A stretch of DNA of 64,000 nt, taken from the NCBI RefSeq assembly GCF_023276355.1, contig NZ_JALLPL010000001.1, forward strand, positions 1,612,001 through 1,676,000. The letters are read 5' to 3'. Source of the stretch: Haloplanus sp. XH21. GTDB taxonomy: Archaea > Halobacteriota > Halobacteria > Halobacteriales > Haloferacaceae. The position numbers and the translations under genes were made by a program. This document shows positions 1-8,489 of the stretch, one piece after another. Numbering within the stretch: the stretch's first letter is position 1; each line of letters begins with the position of its first letter. The notes under the pieces were generated by a model, which saw only the letters and a program-made list of their open reading frames with translations, made no database searches and had not been told where the DNA came from.

Positions 1-1
1 A

Positions 2-2215
2 CTCCTGCGGATGCTCCGGGCACAGCACCGCCTCACCGACCACGACGACTTGCAGGTGTCGGGGACGGCGAGTGTCGCGCGGTCGGTCGCTCGCACGCTC
101 GACCCCGAGGCGGACTCCCTCGCCGACGAGATTCGGGCGGTCGAACGGTCGACGCCCGGGGAAATCGACCGCGCGGTCCGGGAGACGGTCGCTGGCAACC
201 CCCGGCTACGGTCCCTGCTCAGCGACGACTACAACGCCCGGTCGGCGTCGGCGTCGGCCACTATCGGCACGGTCTCGCACCGCTTGCCAGGTGGCGGGAG
301 CGAAGGCGCCGGAACCAGCGGCACCAGCCCGCTCACGTCGATCCAGCTCCAGGCCGCATACGTCGTCTCTTCGGTCGGCGGCGACATCACCGTCTTCGGG
401 AGCGGCATCATCTCCGAGGAACTCGGCAACGTCATCAACGACTCGCTCGCGCTGGTGATCCCGGCCGCCATCGCGCTGATCCTGTTTTTCCTGATCGTCG
501 CCTACCGCGACCCGGTCGACCTCCTGCTCGGCCTGATCGCTCTCGCGATGACGATGCTCTGGACCTTCGGCTTCATGGGACTCGCCGGCATCGCGTTCTC
601 GCAGCTGCTCATCGCGATTCCGCCGCTGCTGCTCGCCGTCGGCATCGACTTCGGCATCCACGCGATCAACCGCTACCGCGAGGAACACGTCGACGACGTG
701 AGCGTTCGCGAGGCGATGCGCATCACCACGGATCAGCTCGTCGTCGCCTTCTTCATCGTCACGGGAACGACAGTGCTCGGCTTCGCGGCCAACCTGAGCA
801 GCGGGCTGAGTTCGATTCGCGAACTCGGCATCGTCGCGGCGGTCGGGATCGTCTTCACCTTCTTCGTGTTCGGTGTCTTCCTGCCGGCGACAAAAGTCGT
901 CGCCGACACGTGGCGCGAACGCCTCGGTATCCCGGAGTTCGGCTCCGCGGCGCTCGGCGACGAGGAGTCCCTGCTCGGCCGGGTCCTCCCCGTGGGCGTC
1001 CACGTCGCCCGCGCGGCGCCGAAGCTCTTTCTCGTCGTCGTCCTCGTCTCGACGGCGGTCATGGGCCAGTACGGCGCCGGCGTCGACAGCCGGTTCACCC
1101 AGGACGACTTCCTCCCGCCCGAGGAGCCGCCCGCGTACCTGGACTACGTGCCCGAACCGTTCCGTCCCGGCGACTACACCGTCACCCAGACGACGAACTT
1201 CCTGGAGCGAAACTTCCAGACCGGGGAGCAGGACACCACGACGGTGTACGTCGAGGGGCCGTTACATCAGGACTACGCGCTGGAGGCGCTGTGGCGGGCG
1301 GGCGACGACCCACCGTCGAGTTTCGTCGCTGACGACGGCCACGCCCGGGAAACGAGCATCGTGACCGTCATTCGGGACTACGCCGATCGCGACCCCGAAT
1401 TCGCGGCCCTGGTCGCGCGCAACGACCGGAACGACAACGGGATTCCGGACGATAATCTCCGGACCGTCTACGCCGCGCTCCTGGATTCGCCCGCACGCGG
1501 GCAGGCGCTGAACTACATCACCGACGACTACTCCAGCGCGCGCATCCAGTATTCGGTCGAGGCCGACGCGAGCCAGGAGGCCGTCACCGACGACACCCGA
1601 CAGGTGGCCGACCGGGTGCGGTTCGAGGCGACGGCGACCGGGAACGTCATCGTCCTGAAGGCCGTCTCGGACGTGATCGGCGAGTCGGCGTTCCGGAGCC
1701 TCGTGGTCGCGCTCGTCGCCGCGGCCGCGTTTCTGGTGCTGGTGTATGGGGCGCTCGAAGGGCGCCCCTCCCTCGGCCTGGTGAACGTCCTGCCGATCCT
1801 CGTCACCGTCGCCGCCCTCGCCTCGACGATGCGCTATCTCGACATCCCGTTCAACGTGCTCACGGGGACGAGCCTCTCTATCGCCATCGGGCTGGGAATC
1901 GACTACTCGGCGCACCTCCTCCATCGCTTCGTCGAGGAGTACGACGCCGCGACCGATGTCGACGATGCGTTGCTCGCCACCGTCCGTGGTACCGGCGGCG
2001 CGCTCACCGGAAGCATGCTGACCACCGTCTCGGGGCTCGGCGTCCTCTGGCTCGCCATCTCGCCCATCCTCGGGCAGTTCGGGCTGTTGATCGCGCTGAG
2101 CGTGCTCTACTCGTATCTGGCCTCGATCCTCGTGTTGCCGACGACGCTCGTCCTGTGGGATCGTCACGTCTCCAGCGGCTCCGGGCGAGCGCTGGACCTG
2201 CCCGCGGCCGACTGA
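2..2215 (+). CDS. RND superfamily exporter, MMPL-type (5' truncated by window edge)
   Basis: Membrane transporter of the RND/MMPL type, probably exporting lipids or other hydrophobic compounds; the substrate cannot be read from sequence. The frame is open to the first bases, so the true start and probably the first membrane helix lie outside the window. Two repeated halves are visible. Each has a block of hydrophobic helices (about residues 145-310 and 575-730 of the visible protein) carrying the family's acidic intramembrane motif (GIDFGIHA, GIDYSAHL), and a large extracytoplasmic loop lies between them. The protein ends in a short cytoplasmic tail and is followed by a GC-rich hairpin. The superfamily assignment is firm; the physiological role is unknown. 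Confidence 0.88.
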   Translation, partial: LLRMLRAQHRLTDHDDLQVSGTASVARSVARTLDPEADSLADEIRAVERSTPGEIDRAVRETVAGNPRLRSLLSDDYNARSASASATIGTVSHRLPGGGSEGAGTSGTSPLTSIQLQAAYVVSSVGGDITVFGSGIISEELGNVINDSLALVIPAAIALILFFLIVAYRDPVDLLLGLIALAMTMLWTFGFMGLAGIAFSQLLIAIPPLLLAVGIDFGIHAINRYREEHVDDVSVREAMRITTDQLVVAFFIVTGTTVLGFAANLSSGLSSIRELGIVAAVGIVFTFFVFGVFLPATKVVADTWRERLGIPEFGSAALGDEESLLGRVLPVGVHVARAAPKLFLVVVLVSTAVMGQYGAGVDSRFTQDDFLPPEEPPAYLDYVPEPFRPGDYTVTQTTNFLERNFQTGEQDTTTVYVEGPLHQDYALEALWRAGDDPPSSFVADDGHARETSIVTVIRDYADRDPEFAALVARNDRNDNGIPDDNLRTVYAALLDSPARGQALNYITDDYSSARIQYSVEADASQEAVTDDTRQVADRVRFEATATGNVIVLKAVSDVIGESAFRSLVVALVAAAAFLVLVYGALEGRPSLGLVNVLPILVTVAALASTMRYLDIPFNVLTGTSLSIAIGLGIDYSAHLLHRFVEEYDAATDVDDALLATVRGTGGALTGSMLTTVSGLGVLWLAISPILGQFGLLIALSVLYSYLASILVLPTTLVLWDRHVSSGSGRALDLPAAD

Positions 2216-2230
2216 TGATCAGTCCGTTAC

Positions 2231-2252
2231 CGCACCCGTCTGAGCGGGTGCG
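2231..2252. terminator. GC-rich hairpin after the MMPL gene
   Basis: Perfect 8-bp inverted repeat (CGCACCCG / CGGGTGCG) with a 6-nt loop, 15 nt past the MMPL stop codon. It could end that transcript. There is no T-run, and it also lies about 20 nt before the TATA-like box of the next gene, so it could instead be regulatory. Confidence 0.4.
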
Positions 2253-2303
2253 ATTCGACACCCGTTGGGAACCTATTTCAGTCCGTCCCCGCAACTACGG
2301 GCA

Positions 2304-3035
2304 ATGACGGAGCTGACACGAACCGGCATCGAGGGGCTGGATTCGATCCTCGGCGGTGGCATCGTCAACAACGCGACCGTACTGATCAGTGGGAATCCGG
2401 GAACTGGCAAGAGTATTCTGGGGCTCCAGTACATCTACAACGGCGTCACGCGCTTCGACGAGAAGGGCATCTATCTCTCCTTCGAGGAAAACGCCGAAGA
2501 CATCGCGCAGGCGGCCGACTCCATCGGCTTCGAGAACTGGCGGGAACTGGTCGACGACGGACAGATCCTGGTCTACGACAAGCAGGAACTCCTCCGTCAC
2601 AACGACTTCAACGCGACGCTGGACCAACTGCTGGCGGCCTTCGAGGAGACGGAGTACGAACGGCTCGTGCTCGACTCGCTGACGATGTTCGAACTGTTTT
2701 TCGAGGACGAGAAGGAGAAGCGGACGTACCTGCTCAAGTTCTCCGACATCCTGAAGGCGAACGGGTTGACATCGCTGCTCATCGCCGAGCAGTCCGCGGT
2801 GTTCCCGGAGCAAGATATCGGTCTTGAGAATTTCCTCACCGACGGTAACATCTACCTGATACAGACGCCCACGGAGTCGGGCGTCAATCGGTATCTCTGG
2901 GTGGCCAAGATGCGAAAGCAACAGATCGAGACGGACATCTTCCCGATGAATATCGACGAGGGTGGCATCACCGTCCACGAACGCGCGGCCGGGTTCTCGA
3001 TGATGGGCCAGCAGAACGACCCGTTCCCCGAGTGA
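2304..3035 (+). CDS. KaiC/RadA-like RecA-superfamily ATPase (single domain)
   Basis: Single-domain KaiC-like ATPase of 243 aa. The opening TGIEGLDSILGGG motif and Walker A (GNPGTGKS, residues 30-37) are typical, and a Walker B-like strand (RLVLDSLT) lies near residue 127. Such stand-alone KaiC-like proteins in haloarchaea are thought to act in signalling; they are not shown to be clock proteins. I chose the ATG at 2304 because a TATA-like ACCTATTTCA (2271-2280) sits about 27 nt upstream, which fits a leaderless mRNA, and because the family starts just before this motif. A start 39 nt earlier is possible. The gene ends base-to-base against the convergent winged-helix gene. Confidence 0.85.
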   Translation: MTELTRTGIEGLDSILGGGIVNNATVLISGNPGTGKSILGLQYIYNGVTRFDEKGIYLSFEENAEDIAQAADSIGFENWRELVDDGQILVYDKQELLRHNDFNATLDQLLAAFEETEYERLVLDSLTMFELFFEDEKEKRTYLLKFSDILKANGLTSLLIAEQSAVFPEQDIGLENFLTDGNIYLIQTPTESGVNRYLWVAKMRKQQIETDIFPMNIDEGGITVHERAAGFSMMGQQNDPFPE

Positions 3036-3371
3036 TCACTGCGAAAGCGTCCGCCACGCCTCGTCGAGACGGCTGGTGACTTCCTGGCGTTCCTCCACGG
3101 TGACGGATATCTCGTCGTCCGTGAAATCCACGACCACTTCCTCGACGTTTCGGCGATAGACGTTGACCCGGCGTCGTTCGTCCGAGAGGACGCGGTCGTG
3201 GTGTTCGAGCAACTCCGCGTCCGTCAGTTCCTCGATCCGCCGGTAGCAGGTAGCGATCGGAATGTCGAGTTCGTCGCTGAGTTCCTGGGCCGACCGCGGT
3301 TCGTGCGCGAAACTCAGTATCTCGGGGTTGTACTCGTTGCCCAGAACCCGAAGCAGTTCAGTTCCGTCCAT
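3036..3371 (-). CDS. Winged helix-turn-helix regulator (ArsR-like)
   Basis: DNA-binding protein of 111 aa with an ArsR-like winged helix over residues 1-75 (ELLRVLGNEYNPEILSF, then a recognition helix around IPIATCYRRIEEL) and an acidic C-terminal tail. It has no obvious metal-binding cysteine pair. Such short regulators commonly pair with RecA/KaiC-like or signalling genes in haloarchaea. Its stop codon directly abuts that of the KaiC-like gene (TGA|TCA), so the two mRNAs must overlap at their 3' ends unless transcription stops exactly there. Target genes cannot be inferred. Confidence 0.8.
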   Translation of the reverse strand: MDGTELLRVLGNEYNPEILSFAHEPRSAQELSDELDIPIATCYRRIEELTDAELLEHHDRVLSDERRRVNVYRRNVEEVVVDFTDDEISVTVEERQEVTSRLDEAWRTLSQ

Positions 3372-3638
3372 TCGTTATCATTTTAGATACGCCCATCCAC
3401 AATAAATCGTACTGTCGGCCGCCCACCACATCTCGGTCGCGGCAAGGGGCTGCTGATCGACGGATGGGAGCGGTGGCGAGACTCGCGGCCGACGATATCC
3501 GCGCTGATATGCGGCCAATAGGTATATACCGGTCGAGTAATTTTGGTCAATCGAACGTCGGCGGACGAACCCCGCCACTCGCCTACAGCGGCAGTTCGTT
3601 CGGCGGGCGGCCGCACGCTCCGTTCCGATCTCACGACC

Positions 3639-4238
3639 ATGACCACTACGCTCTCGGACGCGACCGTCCTCATCGTCGACGACGAGCAGTCGCTCGCCGA
3701 TCTCTACGCCTACTGGATCGACGAAGTCGCCGAGGCTCGCACCGCCTACAACGGTGAAGACGCCTTGGAGATGCTGGACGAGGACATCGACGTGCTGTTG
3801 CTCGACCGGCGCATGCCCGGGCTTTCGGGCGACGAAGTCGTCGAAGCCGTCGAGGAGCGCGGTCTGGATGTCCGGATCGTGATGGTGACCGCCGTCGACC
3901 CCGGGTTCGACATCGTCGAGATGGCGATCGACGACTACCTCGTCAAACCCGTCGATCAGCCCGAACTCGTCCGGACGGTCGAGCGGATGGTCGTCCGTAA
4001 CTCCTACGACGACAACCTCCAGCACAAGTTCCAGCTCGTCGAGAAGAAGGTGACGCTCGAAGCGGCCAAGACGCCCCACGAACTCGAAGAGAGCGAGGAG
4101 TATCAGGACCTCCTCCGCCAGCTCGACGCCATCGAACAGGAGATCGATACCACCGTCGAGGAGTTCGACGACACCGATTTCTCCGTCGCGTTCCGGGAGC
4201 TATCCAACGACAAGTCGGCCGATTCGAGCGGGAGCTAG
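3639..4238 (+). CDS. HalX-domain response regulator
   Basis: Two-component receiver protein of 199 aa. The receiver domain covers residues 8-120, with acidic pocket D14/D15, probable phospho-acceptor D56 in LLLDRRMP, and the conserved Lys in YLVKPVD. A C-terminal HalX domain (about residues 125-190, rich in charged helix) follows. No DNA-binding domain is present, as usual for HalX proteins, which are thought to act with bacterio-opsin activator-like regulators. I chose the start at 3639 because the preceding in-frame codons do not resemble protein. A TATA-like GGTATATACC lies at 3521-3530, which would give a leader of about 85 nt. A second HalX gene lies at the right edge of the window. Confidence 0.9.
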   Translation: MTTTLSDATVLIVDDEQSLADLYAYWIDEVAEARTAYNGEDALEMLDEDIDVLLLDRRMPGLSGDEVVEAVEERGLDVRIVMVTAVDPGFDIVEMAIDDYLVKPVDQPELVRTVERMVVRNSYDDNLQHKFQLVEKKVTLEAAKTPHELEESEEYQDLLRQLDAIEQEIDTTVEEFDDTDFSVAFRELSNDKSADSSGS

Positions 4239-4663
4239 CGAACGACCGTCACCGGAACGGGAGACCGACGGACGACCGTTTCGGCCACGCTGCCGAGCAG
4301 GACGCGCGTGACTCCTTCTCGCCCGTGGCTCCCGATGATGATCCCGTCGATGTCGTTGTCCTCCGCCCACTCGACGATAGCTCGGGACGGCATGCCGACG
4401 ACTGTCTCCGTCTCGACCGACACGCCCCGTTCCTCCGCTCGCTTTCGTGCCTCTTCGAGGACCTGCTCCGTTCGCTCCTGAGACTTCTGTCTCAGGCGGT
4501 CGAACGTACTCGGCGCCGCCTCGATGGAGCCGAATCCGACGTCCGTCGGATCGACGACGGAGATGATCGTGAGTTCGGCGTCCGGATATTCGTCGAGGAC
4601 AAACTCGAGCGCCGCGTCTGCGGGGTCCGATCCGTCGACGGGAACGAGCAGTCGTTTCGTCAT
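4235..4663 (-). CDS. Universal stress protein, UspA family
   Basis: Single-domain UspA protein of 142 aa. The N-terminal strand RLLVPVDGSDPAD and the C-terminal ATP-loop signature GSHGREGVTRVLLGS-x5-VRRSPVPV are both clear, so it probably belongs to the ATP-binding branch. The start at 4663 is preferred over one 24 nt upstream because the family begins at this point and a weak TATA-like CTTACGG lies about 27 nt before it. The stop overlaps that of the convergent HalX gene by 4 bp (CTAG read as TAG on both strands). Confidence 0.9.
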   Translation of the reverse strand: MTKRLLVPVDGSDPADAALEFVLDEYPDAELTIISVVDPTDVGFGSIEAAPSTFDRLRQKSQERTEQVLEEARKRAEERGVSVETETVVGMPSRAIVEWAEDNDIDGIIIGSHGREGVTRVLLGSVAETVVRRSPVPVTVVR

Positions 4664-4758
4664 GCCACAGGGTGGGTACGACGACACCGTAAGCGTAGGG
4701 GTCGATTCTCCCCGGCCGGGATAGTCAGGTTTTCGTAGGATGGCGCGTAACCGCCGGT

Positions 4759-5388
4759 ATGGGTAGTCATCGTTCCGTCTCCCGGCGCGGGTTGCTGACC
4801 GCCGTCGCGGGCACGACGGCCACGGCGGCCGCCGCCGGAACCGTCGCGGCCCAGCCGTCGTTCGACGGATGGATGAGCGACGTGGGGAACTACAGCGAGG
4901 TGACCGACGCGACCGGCCAGGACGAGGTGACGGTGATGGTCGGCGCCGAGGGCAACGGCGGGGCGTTCGCGTTCGACCCGCCGGCCGTCCAGGTCGATCC
5001 CGGAACGACCGTCGTCTGGGAGTGGACCGGCGAGGGCGGTCAGCACAACGTCGTCGACGACGGCGGCGACTTCGAGAGCGACCTCACGGGCGAAGCGGGC
5101 TTCACCTTCGAGCAGACTTTCGAAGAAGAGGGCGTCACCAAATACTACTGCTCACCCCACCAGGCCATGGGCATGAAAGGCGTCGTCGTCGTCGGGGCGA
5201 TCCCCGACTCCGGCGGTGGCGGTGGTGGCGGAGGCGGAGGCGGAGGCGGCGTCAGCGGTCCCGCCGTTCCCGACAGCGCGAAGTCCCTCGTCGTCGCGCT
5301 GACGGGGTCGCTCGTCGCAGTCCTCGCGCTCGCGTACTTCTTCATCCGCTACGGTGGCGACTACGGCGAAGAGTTCGAGAGCACCTGA
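4759..5388 (+). CDS. Halocyanin-type blue copper protein, Tat-exported, membrane-anchored
   Basis: Extracellular type 1 copper protein of 209 aa, expected to carry electrons at the outer face of the membrane. A Tat signal (SRRGLL at residues 8-13, then an Ala-rich stretch) leads into a cupredoxin domain at about 55-147. The copper ligands are readable: H96, C131, H134 and M139, with the spacing C-x2-H-x4-M typical of plastocyanin and halocyanin. A run of 13 glycines follows (about residues 153-165), then a C-terminal transmembrane helix (about 180-196), so the protein is anchored at the C-terminus rather than as a lipoprotein. The Gly run uses mixed GGN codons. Confidence 0.93.
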   Translation: MGSHRSVSRRGLLTAVAGTTATAAAAGTVAAQPSFDGWMSDVGNYSEVTDATGQDEVTVMVGAEGNGGAFAFDPPAVQVDPGTTVVWEWTGEGGQHNVVDDGGDFESDLTGEAGFTFEQTFEEEGVTKYYCSPHQAMGMKGVVVVGAIPDSGGGGGGGGGGGGGVSGPAVPDSAKSLVVALTGSLVAVLALAYFFIRYGGDYGEEFEST

Positions 5389-5426
5389 GCCGCTCGGCCT
5401 CGGCCGAGTCGCGGCCCCGCAGTCGT

Positions 5427-6344
5427 TCACTCACCCCGTTCGATCAGTTCTGTGGCCGTCTCTACGGCGTCGACCGCACTCGTCCCGAGCACATAGGTGA
5501 TCGGTTCGATACCGAAATCGCCCTCGTGGTAGATGACCTGCGGGACGCCGCCGTACGTCTCGAACGCCTCGGTGAGACGCTCCCCCCGGTCGTCGTACGC
5601 GGCGTCGAACGCGACGGCGTCGATGTCGTCCGGGATGGCAGCGAGTACCGCGTCGCTCGTGGCCAAGTTGATCGCTCCGCGGACCGACGGATCGGCGCTC
5701 GTGGCGGTGAGCAGTGTCGTCGCCACGTGGTGTGACGCCCCGAACTCCGGATTCGACGGGACGTTGACGCCGCCGCGCATGGCGTGGATGCGCCCCGGGA
5801 CCGCGGCGACATCCGTCTCGTCGCTCGCGTCGGGCAGCGCCATCGCCACGTTCGTCCCGACGTTCGGAACGTGAACTGCCACTTCCGGTGTGTTCGAAAA
5901 CTGCCGGACTGCGCGACGGACGTTCGCGAGTACTTCGCGCTCCGTCTGTACCGACGGGTCGCGTCCGCGCACACAGAGATCACAGCCCAGGCCCTCCAGC
6001 GCGGGCATCTCCTCCTCGTGAACCGCGCAGATCGGCCCCCGATCCTCGAACGCGCGGACGAGTTCCAGCAGTTCCGCCAGGGCCTCGTAGTCGTCCATCG
6101 TCCCGTCGTCGAACCCGTCGGCGATCCGTTCGATCGTCGCCTGCATCCGGGGATGCTCTGCGAACCGCTCCTCGCCACGCCGCTCCCCGGACAGGTACTG
6201 GCTCACGGCCGCCTGCGAGATGCCGAGACGAGTGGCGATCTCTCGCTGAGAGAACTCACGGTCCGCCAGTTCAGCGGCTAACATCGACCGGACCGTCGGC
6301 AGGAACCGCTCGACGACGATCTCGCTCGGTAACTGCAGCGTCAC
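5427..6344 (-). CDS. HTH plus ThiN-domain regulator (ThiR-like)
   Basis: Protein of 305 aa with an XRE-type helix-turn-helix at residues 31-52 (REIATRLGISQAAVSQYLSG), a middle segment with three cysteines (C106, C121, C124), and a C-terminal ThiN domain (about 135-300). ThiN binds thiamine phosphate. In archaea the HTH-ThiN architecture without a ThiD domain is described as the thiamine-pathway repressor ThiR, so I infer a regulator, not a synthase. The cysteines could bind a metal. No thiamine gene is adjacent; the divergent neighbour is a cupin. A rev-strand TATA-like GTATGAG lies about 25 nt upstream of the start. Confidence 0.82.
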   Translation of the reverse strand: MTLQLPSEIVVERFLPTVRSMLAAELADREFSQREIATRLGISQAAVSQYLSGERRGEERFAEHPRMQATIERIADGFDDGTMDDYEALAELLELVRAFEDRGPICAVHEEEMPALEGLGCDLCVRGRDPSVQTEREVLANVRRAVRQFSNTPEVAVHVPNVGTNVAMALPDASDETDVAAVPGRIHAMRGGVNVPSNPEFGASHHVATTLLTATSADPSVRGAINLATSDAVLAAIPDDIDAVAFDAAYDDRGERLTEAFETYGGVPQVIYHEGDFGIEPITYVLGTSAVDAVETATELIERGE

Positions 6345-6464
6345 GCTGTCACCGTCCGCTCACGTCTCATACGTCGCCTCTCTCGCCGCTGGGATTTTAT
6401 ACTATTCCCGTCGCCTCGGCCGCGCTTCGAACTCCTTTAGATGGACCGCTGCCTCGCGACGAGC

Positions 6465-6809
6465 ATGCAGCCCGTCTCCTTCGACGACGCCGAGACGTAC
6501 GAACCCGACGAGAACTGGCGCCGGGTGTCGATGGCCGGTAGCGACCGGTTCAGCTTCGAGTGGTTCGAGAAACCACCCGGTCACTCCTCGCCGATGCACG
6601 ACCACGAGAACGAACAGGTCTGTCTGGTGCTCCAGGGCGAACTCACGGTGTACACCGAGGACGACCACGTGACCCTGGAGCGGTACGACTCCGTCCATCT
6701 CGAGGCCTGGGAGTCACATCGCGTCGAGAACACGGGCGACGAACGCGCCCTCGGCCTCGATGTTTTCGCCCCCGGGCGCGACTTCGACTTCTGGACGGAT
6801 CGGGACTGA
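6465..6809 (+). CDS. Cupin-domain protein
   Basis: Small single-domain cupin of 114 aa. Motif 1 is clear (GHSSPMHDHENEQVCLVLQGE, shortened here to key residues H-D-H and E), giving a likely His/His/Glu metal site; motif 2 (ESHRVENTG) gives the fourth histidine. The substrate is unknown; similar proteins may be sugar isomerases or dioxygenase-like sensors. An in-frame ATG at 6441 exists, but CCTTTAGA (6431-6438) sits about 28 nt before 6465 and the family starts at MQPVSF, so I prefer 6465. It is divergent from the ThiN regulator with 120 bp between them. Confidence 0.8.
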   Translation: MQPVSFDDAETYEPDENWRRVSMAGSDRFSFEWFEKPPGHSSPMHDHENEQVCLVLQGELTVYTEDDHVTLERYDSVHLEAWESHRVENTGDERALGLDVFAPGRDFDFWTDRD

Positions 6810-6909
6810 AGGGCCTTCTAGCGGCCGATATCGACAGGACCCACGCAGACCTATCATCGCAGATTCTGTATAGCGGCATGAAGTTTATCCACTCGCCCAA
6901 ACCACCGGT

Positions 6910-7926
6910 TCACGTCAATCGGTAGATGTTTTCCTCGTACGTGTGACGGACGCGATCACCCCAGTCGTGGGTGTAGGTGTCGATGATGTCGCTGGCCACG
7001 TCGCCACGGAGGTATTTGACGATGCCACGGTCGCCGGTACGGTCCCGGAGGTGGGTCGTGAAGAAGTGTCGGAAGTAGTGGGGCGTGACGTTCTCCTCGG
7101 CCCCACCGCCGTCGCGGTGCCATCCACGCTCGCGCGCGTGGCTCTCGACGGTGTGGTGGACGACGTGGGGTGTGACGCGTTTTCCCCAGTTGTCCGCCGT
7201 GCTGAGAAAGAGTGGGTCGGCGTCGGAGCGCGGATCGGGCCTGATCGCTAGCCACCGGACGAGCGCTGTCCGGAGCTCCTCGTCGACCGGGATTACCGTC
7301 GCTCGCTTGCGTTTGTTCGCCGCCGTCCGGCGTTCGCCCTCGCTCACGTCGCCGACGGCGTGGTCCGCCGCGACGAAGAGCGCGTCGCCCCGGCCGTCGA
7401 GCTGGGGGCGGATCGGGATGTCGAGCGTCTCCCGCGTTATCGGTAGGGAGAGGTCTCGCAGGTCGAGATTACAGAGTTCACCCACCCGAATGCCGGTTTT
7501 GAGCATCGTCACCAGCAGCGCACGGTCGAGAGGGTGATCGATTCCGGCGAGGAACTGCCGCATCTCGGGGACCGTGATCTCCCGGCGAGTCGGATCGGTG
7601 TTGATCCGTTCGTCCATCTCCTCGGCGACCAGGGTCATCGGATTGGATTCGAACGTGCCGACCTGGACCATGTAGGCGTAGAACCGGTGGAGATAGGCGG
7701 CGTAGGTGGCGACGGTGCTTTCGGCGACCGAGCCCCGAAGGCGGTGAATCCAGGCCATACAGTCCCGGTGTTCGGCCGCGCCGGGCGTGTCGACCCCGCG
7801 CTCGTCGGCGAGAAACGTCTCGAAGTCCCGCAAGACCCGTTCGTAGGCCGACCGGGTGCGGTCGGTCTTGCCGTGGTAGGTCATGTCTTGTAGGAAGTAA
7901 CCCACAGGGTCGTCAACGTCGCTCAC
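6910..7926 (-). CDS. XerC/D-like tyrosine recombinase
   Basis: Site-specific recombinase of 338 aa. An N-terminal SAM-like core-binding domain (about 8-105) precedes the catalytic domain. Catalytic residues can be placed: R147 in TGIRVGEL, a basic cluster near 204-208, H283 and R286 in HYFRH, and nucleophile Y318 in IIDTYTH. It is full-length with all key residues, so probably active. It overlaps the upstream ribbon-helix-helix gene by 4 bp (ATGA), so the two are co-transcribed. No flanking att repeat or phage genes are visible, which suggests a housekeeping or locus-maintenance recombinase rather than a prophage integrase; this is inference. Confidence 0.88.
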   Translation of the reverse strand: MSDVDDPVGYFLQDMTYHGKTDRTRSAYERVLRDFETFLADERGVDTPGAAEHRDCMAWIHRLRGSVAESTVATYAAYLHRFYAYMVQVGTFESNPMTLVAEEMDERINTDPTRREITVPEMRQFLAGIDHPLDRALLVTMLKTGIRVGELCNLDLRDLSLPITRETLDIPIRPQLDGRGDALFVAADHAVGDVSEGERRTAANKRKRATVIPVDEELRTALVRWLAIRPDPRSDADPLFLSTADNWGKRVTPHVVHHTVESHARERGWHRDGGGAEENVTPHYFRHFFTTHLRDRTGDRGIVKYLRGDVASDIIDTYTHDWGDRVRHTYEENIYRLT

Positions 7927-8306
7927 GGTTCCTCCCGAAGCGTGTAGCCGCCGTGGCGGCCGCTGTACTGGACGACGTTTGCCTCCTGGAGCGTCTCCAG
8001 GGTCTCTTCCAGGCGATCCTCGATGTCGTCGGAGAGGGCTGAAACGAGGTCGTCCCAGGAACGGTGGTCATCCGGGTCGAGGGCGTCTTTCACCCGGGGT
8101 TCGAGCCCCGAAGAGGCCGCTTCAGCCCCGTCTTTGGTGCCGGGTGTCCGCTCCGGAATCTCGAAATCTCCGCGTCCGGCCTGGACCATCGTCCGGACGA
8201 ACTCGCTTTGACTCATCCCGAGGCGGTCGGCGTGTTCGCGCCAGCGTTCTTTCTGGTACTTCGGCACGTACGTCTTCACCGCGACGCTGTCGGCGTCGTC
8301 TGCCAT
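7923..8306 (-). CDS. Ribbon-helix-helix protein, DUF5805-like
   Basis: Protein of 127 aa with an N-terminal RHH-like fold (residues 8-43: beta strand VKTYVP, then helices ending ...GMSQSEFVRTMVQAG) and an acidic helical C-terminal half. It is probably DNA-binding. It sits immediately upstream of, and overlaps by 4 bp, the tyrosine recombinase, a pairing I recall from many haloarchaeal genomes; it may regulate the recombinase or act as its accessory factor. I preferred the ATG at 8306 over one 30 nt earlier because the RHH family starts near it. AT-rich TATA-like sequence lies 45-50 nt upstream. Confidence 0.75.
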   Translation of the reverse strand: MADDADSVAVKTYVPKYQKERWREHADRLGMSQSEFVRTMVQAGRGDFEIPERTPGTKDGAEAASSGLEPRVKDALDPDDHRSWDDLVSALSDDIEDRLEETLETLQEANVVQYSGRHGGYTLREEP

Positions 8307-8407
8307 ATGCGCCCCCTCGATTGCCGGGAACTTCAAAGTAGTCCCACTGAGGGAAATAAGGGTCTTTATTCGTAGATCTAGTACTGCTTTCTCCCCCGTG
8401 AAATACT

Positions 8408-8468
8408 ATTATTTGTGAGAGAGGGGCTGATATTCTACTCATAGTGGCATCCTCTTCACAAATATAAT
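8408..8468. repeat. AT-rich imperfect inverted repeat
   Basis: Left arm ATTATTTGTGAGAGAGG (8408-8424) and right arm CCTCTTCACAAATATAAT (8451-8468) pair over about 16 bp around a 26-nt loop. It lies 21 nt past the SRAP stop codon (rev strand) and about 100 bp upstream of the RHH-recombinase operon, so it could be a 3'-end hairpin for SRAP, an operator, or a recombination site. Confidence 0.5.
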
Positions 8469-8489
8469 TTACACCCCGGTTCGACTCGA

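Noticed and set aside
5427-6344. Thiamine-phosphate synthase (ThiDN-like) activity for the ThiN protein
   Set aside because: The HTH domain and absence of a ThiD kinase domain fit the ThiR regulator type better.
6910-8306. Prophage or integrated plasmid signalled by the tyrosine recombinase
   Set aside because: No structural, replication or att features accompany it; flanking genes are ordinary chromosomal ones, so a stand-alone recombinase with its RHH partner is the simpler reading.
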